Origin: Vibrio syngnathi
GTDB lineage: Bacteria; Pseudomonadota; Gammaproteobacteria; Enterobacterales; Vibrionaceae
Length of the DNA: 64,000 nt
NCBI RefSeq assembly: GCF_002119525.1
Contig: NZ_CP017916.1
Location: 2,480,001 to 2,544,000, forward strand
Direction of reading: 5' to 3'
A program made the position numbers and the translations under genes. Below the pieces are notes generated by a model. The model was not told where the DNA came from, searched no databases, and worked only from the letters and a program-made list of their open reading frames with translations. Shown here piece after piece: positions 16,167 through 25,410 of this stretch. Numbering within the stretch: the stretch's first letter is position 1; every line of letters starts with the position of its first letter.

Positions 16167-18425
16167 ATGCGTTGGTTATACGTTGTTAGTCTATTCATTT
16201 TAAGCTTAAGCACATCGGTTAATGCGTCGATCTATTCGTCGGCACTCCTCAATGAAGCCAATAACTTGGTTGAGATAGAACCGAGCCAAGCAAAACGAAT
16301 GGCCAACAGCTACCTAACGCTACGTATCCTTTCAGATCAACGCGAAAAGAGCCCGTCAGCTATTTCTCGTGAAGAGGCCGACTCTTCGATTAGAACCCCG
16401 AACAGCAGTATCGATGCGTATAAGATCTTAGCGAAAGCAGAGTTTAATCTAGGCAACATTCGTATTGCGATTCAGCACATCGACAAAGCCTCTGAGCTAG
16501 CAAAAACCTATAAGCTTGAGTATCTAAAGTTAGATCTGGAAATACTTAAAGTTAGGTTACTTTGGCTTACGGACAGAAAATCTGCCCAAGCAGAATCTGA
16601 ATTAGAGAAAATCGAAGTAAACCTTGAGTCGGTCAACAAAACCCTACGCCTGACGGAAGGGATTACCTATCGTTTGATCATGTTAAAAGCAGAGGTTGCC
16701 TCTTATAACAACAACGTAGGAGATGCTGAAAAGCTCTATAAAGAAGCAAAAACCTACCTAGAACAGCGTTACTCGGAAAAAGTCGTCATCGACTATCACA
16801 TCGCGGTTGGCGAGTTTTATCTGACTCATAAAGAGTACAACCATGCACTGTCTGAGTTATTGTACGGCTACTGGAAATCCGTTGAAGGTAACCTGAGTGC
16901 ACGCTTGGCTAAAGTAAATAGCCTGCTTGCGCAACTTTTCTTTGAACGCCAAGTATTAGATAAAGCACTAGAACACCTATCTCAAGCCGCTGATTTTTAT
17001 GATAACTTTGAAAGCTCCCCCGTCTTAGCACAAGTGCTCAAGAAAATGGGTGATGTGTACTTCTTTCAAGGAAAATACAACCTTGCCCTCGTGCACTTTT
17101 TCAATGTCCTTGACCATGAGAGTACCGACCGAGACATCCACCAAGTCATTGATATTCGTTTAAGTTTATCCGCAACTTACTTACGACTTTATAACTACCC
17201 TTTAGCTGAACAATACCTAGCACGAGCCCTTGAACTTCTAGAGTATTCCGACATACCTAAGTTGGAAGGTCGCGCGGCACTCTTATCCGCAGGTTTGGCA
17301 TACCACCTACAAGAAAGCGAAGATGTAATTAAGCATGCGACACGTGCGCTCGAGATTTCACGTCAGGTAGAAAACACACGCCTGTCGCAACACGCCTACC
17401 AATTGCTCTCTTTAGGTTATGAGCAAGCAGGGCGTCCACAACAAGCGTTAGCAAACCTCAAGCAATACAATATCCTTGTCTCTTTAGAACAACAAAAACT
17501 CAACCGTGTTGGTGAAGACGCATTCCGCCAACAAAAAGAGTTTGCCGAGCAAACGCTCCACTATGTAGGTCAAGAACAAGAATTAGAGAAATACAAACTT
17601 GAGCACCATAAGTTCCAGAAAATATCGTTCGCCTTATTTTTGTTCAGCATTGTCTTATTCTTCTTTGTGCTACGCCGAGGCTACATCATTCAGACATTAG
17701 TCACGGAAATGGATTCACTGCGTACCGACCTATTTACGCACTCACGTTCAAAGCTTCCAAATCTAAGGATGCTAAACGCGAAGCTATCAAATTCATTAGA
17801 ACAAACCAGCCAAAATTTTGAACAATGGCAACTTGGTGAGCTGATTCATGAACCGCTCAACGACCGCTTACGTTTTGTGATGATTGATTTGCCGTTCCTA
17901 CGTAATATGTACACTCAGAACGGTTATAAAGCAGGTTTAGAACTCGAAGATGCTTTCGGCGAGTTCCTTAAATCTAAGCTTGAAGGTCCGGCACGCGTCT
18001 ATCACTTCTCCGATGCGAACTTACTTTATATCGAACCAAATGCTGACCGTGATCTATCGCCTGAGGCTATGTTCAAAAAGATTCAATCTTGGGTTAATCA
18101 CTTCGAACCAGAGCGAAACATTAACCGAACCGTCCGCATGGGCATCGCTGACTACCCGTTCTTGCCACGCGCTTACACCGCAATTAACGATCAAGAGCTG
18201 CTCGATGTACTATTGATGTCAACCAATCTGGCACGAGAAATCAGTCTCAAAGAGCGCAGTAGCCAATGGGTTTACCTTAAAGCCATAGATAATGCACCAG
18301 CGGCGAGTCTTGCAACAGGTAACATAAGAGAAGCTTGTAAACATGCGATTAATCAAGGGTTAATAAAGATACAATCATCTCATCAGAATGAGGACAATAT
18401 CAAAAAAATGCTAAAAGATGACTGA
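16167..18425 (+). CDS. TPR-containing membrane protein with degenerate GGDEF-like C-terminus
   Basis: A 752-residue protein. A signal peptide (residues 1-20, ending VNAS) precedes a large, probably periplasmic, tetratricopeptide region, for example the repeats near ALEHLSQAADFYDNF, QVLKKMGDVYFFQGKYNLAL and YLRLYNYPLAEQYLARALEL. One membrane segment lies near residues 485-507 (FALFLFSIVLFFFVL). The cytoplasmic end resembles a GGDEF fold, but the signature is replaced by VYHFSDANLLYIEP, so it probably cannot make c-di-GMP and may bind a partner or ligand. It ends 118 bases before an active-looking diguanylate cyclase. The ligand and function are unknown. Confidence 0.7.
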   Translation: MRWLYVVSLFILSLSTSVNASIYSSALLNEANNLVEIEPSQAKRMANSYLTLRILSDQREKSPSAISREEADSSIRTPNSSIDAYKILAKAEFNLGNIRIAIQHIDKASELAKTYKLEYLKLDLEILKVRLLWLTDRKSAQAESELEKIEVNLESVNKTLRLTEGITYRLIMLKAEVASYNNNVGDAEKLYKEAKTYLEQRYSEKVVIDYHIAVGEFYLTHKEYNHALSELLYGYWKSVEGNLSARLAKVNSLLAQLFFERQVLDKALEHLSQAADFYDNFESSPVLAQVLKKMGDVYFFQGKYNLALVHFFNVLDHESTDRDIHQVIDIRLSLSATYLRLYNYPLAEQYLARALELLEYSDIPKLEGRAALLSAGLAYHLQESEDVIKHATRALEISRQVENTRLSQHAYQLLSLGYEQAGRPQQALANLKQYNILVSLEQQKLNRVGEDAFRQQKEFAEQTLHYVGQEQELEKYKLEHHKFQKISFALFLFSIVLFFFVLRRGYIIQTLVTEMDSLRTDLFTHSRSKLPNLRMLNAKLSNSLEQTSQNFEQWQLGELIHEPLNDRLRFVMIDLPFLRNMYTQNGYKAGLELEDAFGEFLKSKLEGPARVYHFSDANLLYIEPNADRDLSPEAMFKKIQSWVNHFEPERNINRTVRMGIADYPFLPRAYTAINDQELLDVLLMSTNLAREISLKERSSQWVYLKAIDNAPAASLATGNIREACKHAINQGLIKIQSSHQNEDNIKKMLKDD

Positions 18426-18428
18426 TTT

Positions 18429-18491
18429 ACGAGCTGTTAAACGTCGTAGCTCGTGACCTTATTTTTAGTTTTGTTATTATCAAGGTCACGA
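18429..18491 (+). promoter_or_regulatory. Two overlapping alternative hairpins between the TPR and GGDEF genes
   Basis: Hairpin 1 pairs 18429-18435 with 18448-18454 (ACGAGCT/AGCTCGT) and is followed by a T-rich stretch. Hairpin 2 pairs 18451-18460 with 18482-18491 (TCGTGACCTT/AAGGTCACGA) around a 21-base loop. They share bases 18451-18454, so they cannot both form. This could be an attenuator-type switch or only a terminator with a chance overlap. Confidence 0.5.
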
Positions 18492-18543
18492 AATTTCATC
18501 TAAACGATCGAGTACGATCTACGCGGCGCTATTTAATATATCT

Positions 18544-20109
18544 ATGGGCATTCTTGAAAAAGACATTCAGGCACAACTCCACCAGCTAAAATATCAGTTG
18601 GATCAAGTCCGCTTGACGCAAAGAGATACCTCGTTCAAATTTATTCGAGAACAAAAAGTTCTCAAGCGTATCGTTACATCTTTAAGTGATGCATGTGTTG
18701 GCAGCAACACTCGTTTAGATGAAAATCTCATTGCCCTTAGGGAAGAGCTAGAAAAACAAAAAGATATTAGCTCAATGATCCCAAAGCTGGCTGTATTAGA
18801 AAGGATGCTTAAGCAGAAAACGTTGGCTATGGATAAACAGAATGGATATCTAGACGATAGCATTAAGCACAGTGGGGAAACGCTGCAGCGCATAACTGGC
18901 CTTCCAGCGCAGCTTAAACGCGACCTACGAAACTTACTTAGCTTCTCCGAATGCAATGGCAGTCAGAAAATCGACCATGCTATGAAACTTCTCGGTATTT
19001 ATGAGCGTGCCATTAAGATTATGGCGAATAATTCACGCACTCATTTTGCCGACGCTACGCATTCTCCGGAACAAGAACTCCTTTCCGACCTATCAAACGA
19101 ATTACAGCATCTGATCACTGAGCTCGATTTCGAGGGTGAATCTGGTGATTTGCTTACCGATATTCGAGCGAAGCTACTACTTGGTGTTTCAACACAAAAC
19201 CTACTTGAGCTCGCACTTCAGATCCTCAAACTGGTGCTTGATGGCACGAGCCTAGAGCGTAAGCAGTCTGAACAATTTATCGAACAACTCAATTCCTCGC
19301 TCGCTTCTAGTATCAAAACAGCAGACCAAAATGCCGACCAGAGCCAAAGCTACTTTGAGCACCGCCAAGGCCTTAACTCTGAGTTGAATGAACTTGTTAC
19401 TAAGAGCCAAAACTCTGTTGATAAAGCAACGGACATTGATAACTTAAAGCTTTCGATAAACCCGCTGCTCAGTGAAATTGCCTCTCTTTCAGAAAGACTG
19501 AATCACGCAGAGCAGAAAGAACAAGCTCTAATAGAAAGAATGAACTACGGAAAAAACCAGTTAGATTCTCTCTATGAAGTCACCCAAGATTACCGTAAGC
19601 GCCTAGAAGATCAGGCTCAGCGTATGCTGCTTGACCCTCTGACTAAGATCTACAACCGTACCGCCTTCACCGATCGTTTAGAGTTAGAATATCGTCGCTG
19701 GATTCGCGCACAACACTCACTAAGAGTCGTGCTGCTAGATATCGATAACTTCAAAGCAATTAATGATAGCTTTGGTTATACCGCTGGTGACAAGGCACTC
19801 AAGATCATAGCAAGAGCCATCACCAAAGAAATTGGTACTACCGATACTGTCGCTCGCTTTTCTGGTGAAGAGTTCATCTTGCTACTCCCCGAGCAAAGCG
19901 ATGAATATTGCCATCAGGCGACTCAAAGCATCCAGAATCAAGTAAGCCGCTTACCTTTTAAATTCCGTGACCAACAAATCACAATTACCTTGTGCGCGGC
20001 AAGTACTCAGTTTAAAGAATCAGACACACCTGAAGAAGTATTAGAACGACTCAATAAAACACTAAACAAAGCCAAACAGCGTGGTAACAACCAACTTGTT
20101 TGGGACTAA
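18544..20109 (+). CDS. Diguanylate cyclase with N-terminal coiled-coil region
   Basis: A 521-residue cytosolic protein. Residues 1-340 are mostly helical with heptad-like runs (LHQLKYQLDQVRLTQRD, LSERLNHAEQKEQALIERM) and no membrane segment. Residues 355-520 form a GGDEF domain: DPLTKIYNRTAF, LLDIDNFKAINDSFGY and the active-site variant SGEEF, which is commonly active. The RxxD inhibitory site is absent (GTTD at that place), so product feedback is probably lacking. It would make c-di-GMP from two GTP. There is no clear ribosome binding site before the ATG. The upstream neighbour is the degenerate GGDEF-like protein. Confidence 0.85.
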   Translation: MGILEKDIQAQLHQLKYQLDQVRLTQRDTSFKFIREQKVLKRIVTSLSDACVGSNTRLDENLIALREELEKQKDISSMIPKLAVLERMLKQKTLAMDKQNGYLDDSIKHSGETLQRITGLPAQLKRDLRNLLSFSECNGSQKIDHAMKLLGIYERAIKIMANNSRTHFADATHSPEQELLSDLSNELQHLITELDFEGESGDLLTDIRAKLLLGVSTQNLLELALQILKLVLDGTSLERKQSEQFIEQLNSSLASSIKTADQNADQSQSYFEHRQGLNSELNELVTKSQNSVDKATDIDNLKLSINPLLSEIASLSERLNHAEQKEQALIERMNYGKNQLDSLYEVTQDYRKRLEDQAQRMLLDPLTKIYNRTAFTDRLELEYRRWIRAQHSLRVVLLDIDNFKAINDSFGYTAGDKALKIIARAITKEIGTTDTVARFSGEEFILLLPEQSDEYCHQATQSIQNQVSRLPFKFRDQQITITLCAASTQFKESDTPEEVLERLNKTLNKAKQRGNNQLVWD

Positions 20110-20396
20110 GACCGCCCTAAATTCAATTTATTTCATTTTTTCAAATACTTATCACATACCATATCCCTCAATGTTTGCTAAACTAATGATTAACATTCGC
20201 TTAACAAGCATTGTTGGCAAGCAATGCTGTATTTAAATATCAGAGCAATGCTATAAAAGCCATTAAGCAATACTGTCGTAACCGTTTCGTCTGGTTAACT
20301 ATCTCGCCTTTAACCAAACACTTTCAACGTTTGCTTCTCACTCTCGAGCCAGAGGGTCACTTCAACGTCCCCTGCTCTTTTCAACAAGGAGGCATT

Positions 20397-21761
20397 ATGA
20401 TCACTCATATCAGCCCTGCCGGTAGCATGGATTTACTCTCTCAACTTGAAGTTGAGCGTCTTAAGAAAACCGCGTCTAGTGATCTGTACCAACTGTATCG
20501 TAACTGTACGCTGGCGGTACTAAACTCAGGTAGCCACACCGACAACTCCAAAGAGCTGCTCGATAAATATCAATCGTTTGATGTTGAGGTTGTGCGTCGT
20601 GAGCGTGGTATCAAGCTCGAATTGAGCAATCCACCAGAGCATGCCTTTGTCGACGGTGAAATCATCAAGGGTATTCAAGAGCACCTATTTTCAGTGCTGC
20701 GTGACATTGTCTACGTCAACATGCACCTTGCAGACAACCAGAGACTCAACCTAACTAATGCCACTCATATTACTAACCTTGTGTTCGGCATTTTGAGAAA
20801 CGCAGGCGCGCTTACGCCCGGCATCGAACCTAACCTGATAGTGTGCTGGGGTGGGCACTCAATTAATGCCACTGAATACCAATACACTCGTGAAGTGGGT
20901 AACGAATTGGGTCTGCGAGAGCTGAACATCTGTACCGGTTGTGGACCGGGCGCAATGGAAGGCCCGATGAAAGGCGCGGCAATTGGTCACGCTAAGCAGC
21001 GTTATACAGATCATCGTTACTTGGGGCTTACTGAACCTTCGATCATTGCGGCTGAGCCACCAAACCCGATCGTCAACGAACTGGTGATCATGCCTGATAT
21101 CGAGAAGCGTCTTGAGGCGTTTGTTCGTATGGCGCATGGCATCATTATTTTCCCTGGCGGTCCTGGTACGGCCGAAGAGCTGCTGTATATCTTAGGGATC
21201 ATGATGCACCCAAATAACGTCGACCAACCAATGCCGATTGTGTTGACAGGTTCAAAAGAGAGTGAAGCTTACTTCCGTTCTATCGATAAATTCATCGGCG
21301 AAACCTTGGGTGAAGAAGCACAGAAACACTATGAGATCGTGATTGATGACCCAGCACGCGCTGCGAAAATCATGAAGCAAGCAATGCCAGATGTACGCTC
21401 TCACCGTAAAGAGACTGGCGATGCCTACAGCTACAACTGGTCACTGCATATTGAACCTGAGTTCCAACTGCCCTTCGACCCGACACATGAGTCTATGGCG
21501 GCGCTCGATCTGCATATGGATCAGAAAACAGAAAGCCTTGCGGCTAATCTGCGTAAAGCTTTCTCAGGAATTGTGGCAGGTAACGTCAAAGCCGAAGGTA
21601 TTCTAGAGATAGAGAAACACGGCCCGTTCCTGATTGATGGCGACAAAGAGCTGATGAACAAAATGGACCAACTGCTTAATGACTTTGTTGAACAACATCG
21701 AATGAAGCTGCCGGGCGGCACTGACTACGTTCCTTGCTATAAAATTATGCCTAGTAGCTAA
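20397..21761 (+). CDS. ppnN: Pyrimidine/purine nucleotide 5'-monophosphate nucleosidase
   Basis: A 454-residue cytosolic enzyme (E. coli YgdH/PpnN, also 454) that cleaves nucleoside monophosphates to the base and ribose 5-phosphate and binds (p)ppGpp. The central LOG-like core has the motif [16 protein letters not shown], and [18 protein letters not shown] marks the nucleotide pocket. The frame is open further upstream (to 20211), but AAGGAGG four bases before the ATG at 20397 ([16 protein letters not shown]) fixes the start and matches the family. A terminator follows, then xni, as near ygdH in E. coli. Confidence 0.95.
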   Translation: MITHISPAGSMDLLSQLEVERLKKTASSDLYQLYRNCTLAVLNSGSHTDNSKELLDKYQSFDVEVVRRERGIKLELSNPPEHAFVDGEIIKGIQEHLFSVLRDIVYVNMHLADNQRLNLTNATHITNLVFGILRNAGALTPGIEPNLIVCWGGHSINATEYQYTREVGNELGLRELNICTGCGPGAMEGPMKGAAIGHAKQRYTDHRYLGLTEPSIIAAEPPNPIVNELVIMPDIEKRLEAFVRMAHGIIIFPGGPGTAEELLYILGIMMHPNNVDQPMPIVLTGSKESEAYFRSIDKFIGETLGEEAQKHYEIVIDDPARAAKIMKQAMPDVRSHRKETGDAYSYNWSLHIEPEFQLPFDPTHESMAALDLHMDQKTESLAANLRKAFSGIVAGNVKAEGILEIEKHGPFLIDGDKELMNKMDQLLNDFVEQHRMKLPGGTDYVPCYKIMPSS

Positions 21762-21860
21762 CAACGGCAAGTGATTGATAACCGGTGATAAGCGTAAAGC
21801 TAAACAAGTCATGACGTTTACGTCACCAACGTTTCAACTCACCAAGTGATACGTTACTAT

Positions 21861-21884
21861 AAGGGGCTAGCAGCCCCTTTTTTA
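21861..21884 (+). terminator. Terminator after ppnN
   Basis: An 8-bp GC-rich stem (21861-21868 with 21872-21879), a three-base loop and a T6 run. It ends only about 20 bases before xni, so xni either has its own promoter near here or depends on readthrough. Confidence 0.88.
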
Positions 21885-21905
21885 TTGCCTATTTAGTGGA
21901 AACTT

Positions 21906-22679
21906 ATGTCTATCCATCTTGTTATTATCGATGCCTTGAACCTCATCCGACGCGTGCACTCCGTTCAGCCGGATCCAACCGATATTGCAAGAACCATTAC
22001 CACAACGGCTCGCACACTTAACCGCATCTTAAACGAATCCAAACCCACTCATATCATCGCGGTATTTGATCATCATTTACAAGATCGAGGCTGGCGCGCG
22101 GAAGTTCTTCCTGCCTATAAGCAGAACCGAAAACCTATGCCTGAGCCACTCATGAAAGGGCTTGATGCTATCCAACAGGCTTGGTGGGAACTAGGGATTG
22201 ATTCACTGCTCTCTGATGGCGATGAAGCGGATGATCTGGTCGCAACACTCGCTAAAAAAGTAGCTGACCATGGTGAAACAGTGACTATCATTTCTACAGA
22301 TAAAGGCTACTGCCAACTGTTGTCACCAACGCTACAAATCCGTGATTATTTCCAGCACCGTTGGTTAGATAAACCCTTTATCGAAGCAGAGTTCGGCGTA
22401 AAACCTGAACAGCTAGCGGATTACTGGGGATTAACAGGCGTCAGCTCTAGCCAAGTCCCCGGAATTCCTGGTGTCGGGCCAAAAGCAGCCAAAGAGATAT
22501 TAACGACCTACCCGGATATCGAAACTGCATATCAAGCAGAAGACCTACCGAAAAAATACCGTAAGAAGTTTGATGAACACATTGAATCGGCACGTGTCTG
22601 TAAGCTCGTTTCTGCACTCAAAACCGACATTGATCTTGGATTTAATCTGCAAGATATCCGCTATGAAGCCACTTCTTAA
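21906..22679 (+). CDS. xni: Flap endonuclease Xni (exonuclease IX family)
   Basis: A 257-residue protein of the 5'-nuclease superfamily that cuts 5' flaps on branched DNA. Seen are the N-terminal LVIIDALNLIRRVH metal-site motif, the acidic SDGDEADDLVATLA, STDKGYCQLL, and a helix-hairpin-helix region GIPGVGPKAAKEIL. Like E. coli Xni it is short and has no polymerase domain. It starts close behind ppnN, matching E. coli order apart from the missing sdaCB. Confidence 0.95.
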   Translation: MSIHLVIIDALNLIRRVHSVQPDPTDIARTITTTARTLNRILNESKPTHIIAVFDHHLQDRGWRAEVLPAYKQNRKPMPEPLMKGLDAIQQAWWELGIDSLLSDGDEADDLVATLAKKVADHGETVTIISTDKGYCQLLSPTLQIRDYFQHRWLDKPFIEAEFGVKPEQLADYWGLTGVSSSQVPGIPGVGPKAAKEILTTYPDIETAYQAEDLPKKYRKKFDEHIESARVCKLVSALKTDIDLGFNLQDIRYEATS

Positions 22680-22760
22680 GCGAGATTGGATTGATCTTAA
22701 TCGAGCAGAATTTATCTAGAGTAAGAAACTGAAGAGCTCAATTGTTCATAAGTAAAACGT

Positions 22761-22787
22761 AAAAAAAACCACTCATTGAGAGTGGTC
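22761..22787 (-). terminator. Terminator on the minus strand after the NSS transporter gene
   Basis: A 7-bp stem (22768-22774 with 22780-22786), followed on the minus strand by a T8 run. Confidence 0.8.
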
Positions 22788-22805
22788 TTGAACTGAAATC
22801 TAATG

Positions 22806-22859
22806 TTCTAAACGCTAATTATTCTAAACGCTAAATGATCTAGACGCTAATTGATCTAG
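22806..22859. repeat. Short tandem repeat at the 3' end of the NSS transporter gene
   Basis: About 3.3 imperfect copies of a 16-17 base unit (consensus near TTCTAAACGCTAATTGA) at 22806-22821, 22822-22838, 22839-22854 and 22855-22859. The last copy overlaps the stop codon of the transporter gene on the minus strand. Confidence 0.75.
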
Positions 22860-24220
22860 TATCCAAATGAAGCCCAGATAACCGTTGCAACTAGGATTGG
22901 GCACACGAACTTCACATACATTGGCCAAACCTTACCAAACCAACCAAGTTGAAAATCAGGACAACCTTGTTCAAGCTCTCTAATTTTTGAAGCTCGGCTC
23001 CATACCCAACCACCAAACACACAGAACATCAGTGCAGCGACGGGTTGAAGGTACTGAGTTGCTATCATCGCAACCATGCCAAACATAGCGGCAAAGTTGT
23101 AAACAATCACCACACTGAACAACGCGATAACACCACCAATCACCCAACTTGTTGGCGTTCGTCTGGTCTTGAAACGCTCACTAACAAGAGCGACAGGGGC
23201 TTCCAACATTGAAATCGACGAAGTAAGTGCAGCAATAGTTAGCAATAAGAAGAACACAATTGCGAAAATCTGACCAAGCATACCTAAGCTATCAAACATC
23301 AACGGCAGAACCGTAAATACAAGAGTGTCAGAGCTCAATAGTGAGCCATCTTCTGCGTAGATTTGAACGCCTTTTTGCATCGCAACAAACATGGCAGGCA
23401 TCACGACTAAACCCGCAATAAAAGCAACCGCGGTATCAACTAAGGTAACGTTCATTGCCATTTTTGGCAGGTTCTCTTTCTTACTTAAGTAAGAGCCATA
23501 AACCAACATCGAGCAACCACCAATGGTGAGCGAGAAGAAGCCTTGCCCCATAGCTGCCAAAATCAGTTTTCTATCCCACACTTTCTCAAAGTCTGGAACT
23601 AGGTAGTGCTTTAGGCCTTCCATCGCGCCAGATTGCGTCATGATGTAAACAAACAATAAGCCAAATAACACAAATAGCGCAGGCATCAAACGGGTCGACC
23701 ATTTCTCGATCCCCTGCTTAACACCGCCCTGAACAATCAAGATAGTCAGCACATAAAATGCGACGGTACCAAAAACATTGCGCTCAACACTGAAGCCTTT
23801 AAACCAATCAGCAGCAGCCTCTAGACCAATCAGGTCAGTGACAGCACCAATGAGAAAGCAGATCAACCAACCACCGACAATGCTATAAAACGCTAGCACT
23901 GCACTTGGAACGCTCAACCCAATCCAACCGACAAATTCACCGACTTTCTTGCCTAGCGGGTTTGTAGTCAAAGAACGCATGCTATCGACAGGGTTTGCTT
24001 GGCCATGTCGACCAATAGCCATCTCAACCACCAGCATTGGGAAAGCGACTACGAAGATCATAATCAAATAGACTAAGAGAAAAGCACCACCGCCATTACT
24101 GGCAACTTGGGTTGGGAAGCCCCAAATATTACCCAAGCCAACCGCAGCACCCGCCGCTGCTAAAATAAAACCCAAACGAGAGCTAAAGTGCTCTCTTGAA
24201 GAGGAAGATTGTTGATCCAT
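22856..24220 (-). CDS. Sodium-dependent transporter, NSS (SNF) family
   Basis: A 454-residue inner-membrane symporter with about twelve membrane segments. The Na+/substrate site motif of family helix 1 is clear: LGFILAAAGAAVGLGNIWGF at about residues 16-35, followed by SNGGGAFLLVYL and PMLVVEMAIGRHGQ. Helix 6 (SLTIGGCSMLVYGSY) fits as well. Bacterial members carry amino acids such as tryptophan, tyrosine, leucine or alanine with Na+; the substrate here cannot be told. It is a single gene with its own terminator. Confidence 0.92.
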   Translation of the reverse strand: MDQQSSSSREHFSSRLGFILAAAGAAVGLGNIWGFPTQVASNGGGAFLLVYLIMIFVVAFPMLVVEMAIGRHGQANPVDSMRSLTTNPLGKKVGEFVGWIGLSVPSAVLAFYSIVGGWLICFLIGAVTDLIGLEAAADWFKGFSVERNVFGTVAFYVLTILIVQGGVKQGIEKWSTRLMPALFVLFGLLFVYIMTQSGAMEGLKHYLVPDFEKVWDRKLILAAMGQGFFSLTIGGCSMLVYGSYLSKKENLPKMAMNVTLVDTAVAFIAGLVVMPAMFVAMQKGVQIYAEDGSLLSSDTLVFTVLPLMFDSLGMLGQIFAIVFFLLLTIAALTSSISMLEAPVALVSERFKTRRTPTSWVIGGVIALFSVVIVYNFAAMFGMVAMIATQYLQPVAALMFCVFGGWVWSRASKIRELEQGCPDFQLGWFGKVWPMYVKFVCPILVATVIWASFGY

Positions 24221-24460
24221 ATCGCCCGCACAAAAATCAGTGAACTAGTTGAGAAGTACAGTAATAAAAAGCAATGATAGGTACAACTAATAAATAAGCA
24301 ATTCTCTAATTTTTACAACAAATACGCTATTTATAACCATTAAATTAACAAATCATTGGTCTTATCGTTTAATTATAAGCAGCAAAGCAAGATGTGGGAC
24401 TAGAGAAGGCACTGAATTAAATTGAGATAAATACTCGTCGTATGGTTCAATTTATACAAA

Positions 24461-24486
24461 CAAAAAGAGCACCAACTGGTGCTCTT
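24461..24486 (-). terminator. Terminator after the YggN-type gene
   Basis: A 9-10 bp stem (24465-24474 with 24477-24486); on the minus strand a T5 run follows. Confidence 0.85.
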
Positions 24487-24509
24487 GCTATTTAATAAGT
24501 CGATCCAGG

Positions 24510-25322
24510 TTAGATCGTGAAGACTTGATAGTCTTTTAGATTCGGAATGATTTCATGCAGCTGTTGCTCTTGTTCTGCCATCTCATCAAGAGAATCACAG
24601 AACTCATTCGCTTCCTCTTGTACTTGTTGAGAGTGTTCTTTCATGCGCTCTTCAACTTTAAGCTTTAATGCAGCCATGCTGTCAGCCAATTCGGTAAGGT
24701 TTAAACCACCATCTTGTTTCATTTTTTCTGACATCGCGTTAAAAGCGCTAGAGATAAATTCTTGGTTAAAGATCTCTTTAGCCTTTTCGAAATCTTCAGA
24801 CCAGCCATTCGCCATCGAATCAAAACTGTCTGCAGGCAGCACTAATTCACCATCTTTGTAGTAACGACCTTCTAGTTCAGCAAAGTAGGTTTTCATTGAC
24901 TCTTTTACATTATCAAATGATTCTGGTGAATCTAGGCTAGCGGCAATGTCATCAATAACGTCATTCGCTAACGCTAAGCCATCGTTAGCCATTTGTTTCG
25001 CTCGTGGTAAGTACTCACTCATGTTTTCGCGGTATTTCTCTATCGCCGCTTGTTGGTCAGCATCAAGCTCAACCTTCTCACCATGGATATATAAGTCGTT
25101 ATTACCATCAAAAACGGCAGTATCACCATTCACTTGATGGATTTCGACTTTCTGGTCATCGATTCGTAATTCATTCTTCAAATCAACTCGACACTGAGCC
25201 GCAGACGCTGGCAGACTAATAATGGCGACAGCCGCTGTTAACGATGCGATTAATACACTATTTTTCGTAAACACACTGTTTTTCATAAATACAGCGTGTT
25301 TCATAAATACATTGTTCTTCAT
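24510..25322 (-). CDS. YggN-type (DUF2884) periplasmic protein with N-terminal repeat
   Basis: A 270-residue protein. Residues 1-24 are four copies of a hexapeptide (MKNNVF, MKHAVF, MKNSVF, TKNSVL), followed by a normal signal core IASLTAAVAIISLPASA that is probably cleaved after ASA. The mature part has the YggN pattern: QCRVDLKNELRIDDQKVEI, then a long charged helical region with two cysteines. A GAGAGG site five bases before the first ATG supports starting at 25322, although Met 7 and Met 13 are also possible. Function unknown. The n-region of the signal peptide is unusually long because of the repeat. Confidence 0.8.
   Translation of the reverse strand: MKNNVFMKHAVFMKNSVFTKNSVLIASLTAAVAIISLPASAAQCRVDLKNELRIDDQKVEIHQVNGDTAVFDGNNDLYIHGEKVELDADQQAAIEKYRENMSEYLPRAKQMANDGLALANDVIDDIAASLDSPESFDNVKESMKTYFAELEGRYYKDGELVLPADSFDSMANGWSEDFEKAKEIFNQEFISSAFNAMSEKMKQDGGLNLTELADSMAALKLKVEERMKEHSQQVQEEANEFCDSLDEMAEQEQQLHEIIPNLKDYQVFTI
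25252..25322 (-). repeat. 18-bp in-frame tandem repeat at the start of the YggN-type gene
   Basis: Four diverged copies of an 18-base unit code for the hexapeptide series. Three copies begin with ATG, so loss or gain of a unit leaves the frame and a start codon intact. Confidence 0.75.
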
Positions 25323-25410
25323 AACATCCTCTCATTAATCTGACCAATTACTATACCTTGAGTTTATGCATCTTTGTAAGAGAAACGTTTTATATATATC
25401 CGTTACTCAG

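Noticed and set aside
20211-20396. 62-codon N-terminal extension of ppnN
   Set aside because: The strong AAGGAGG before the ATG at 20397 and the family length of 454 residues argue against it.
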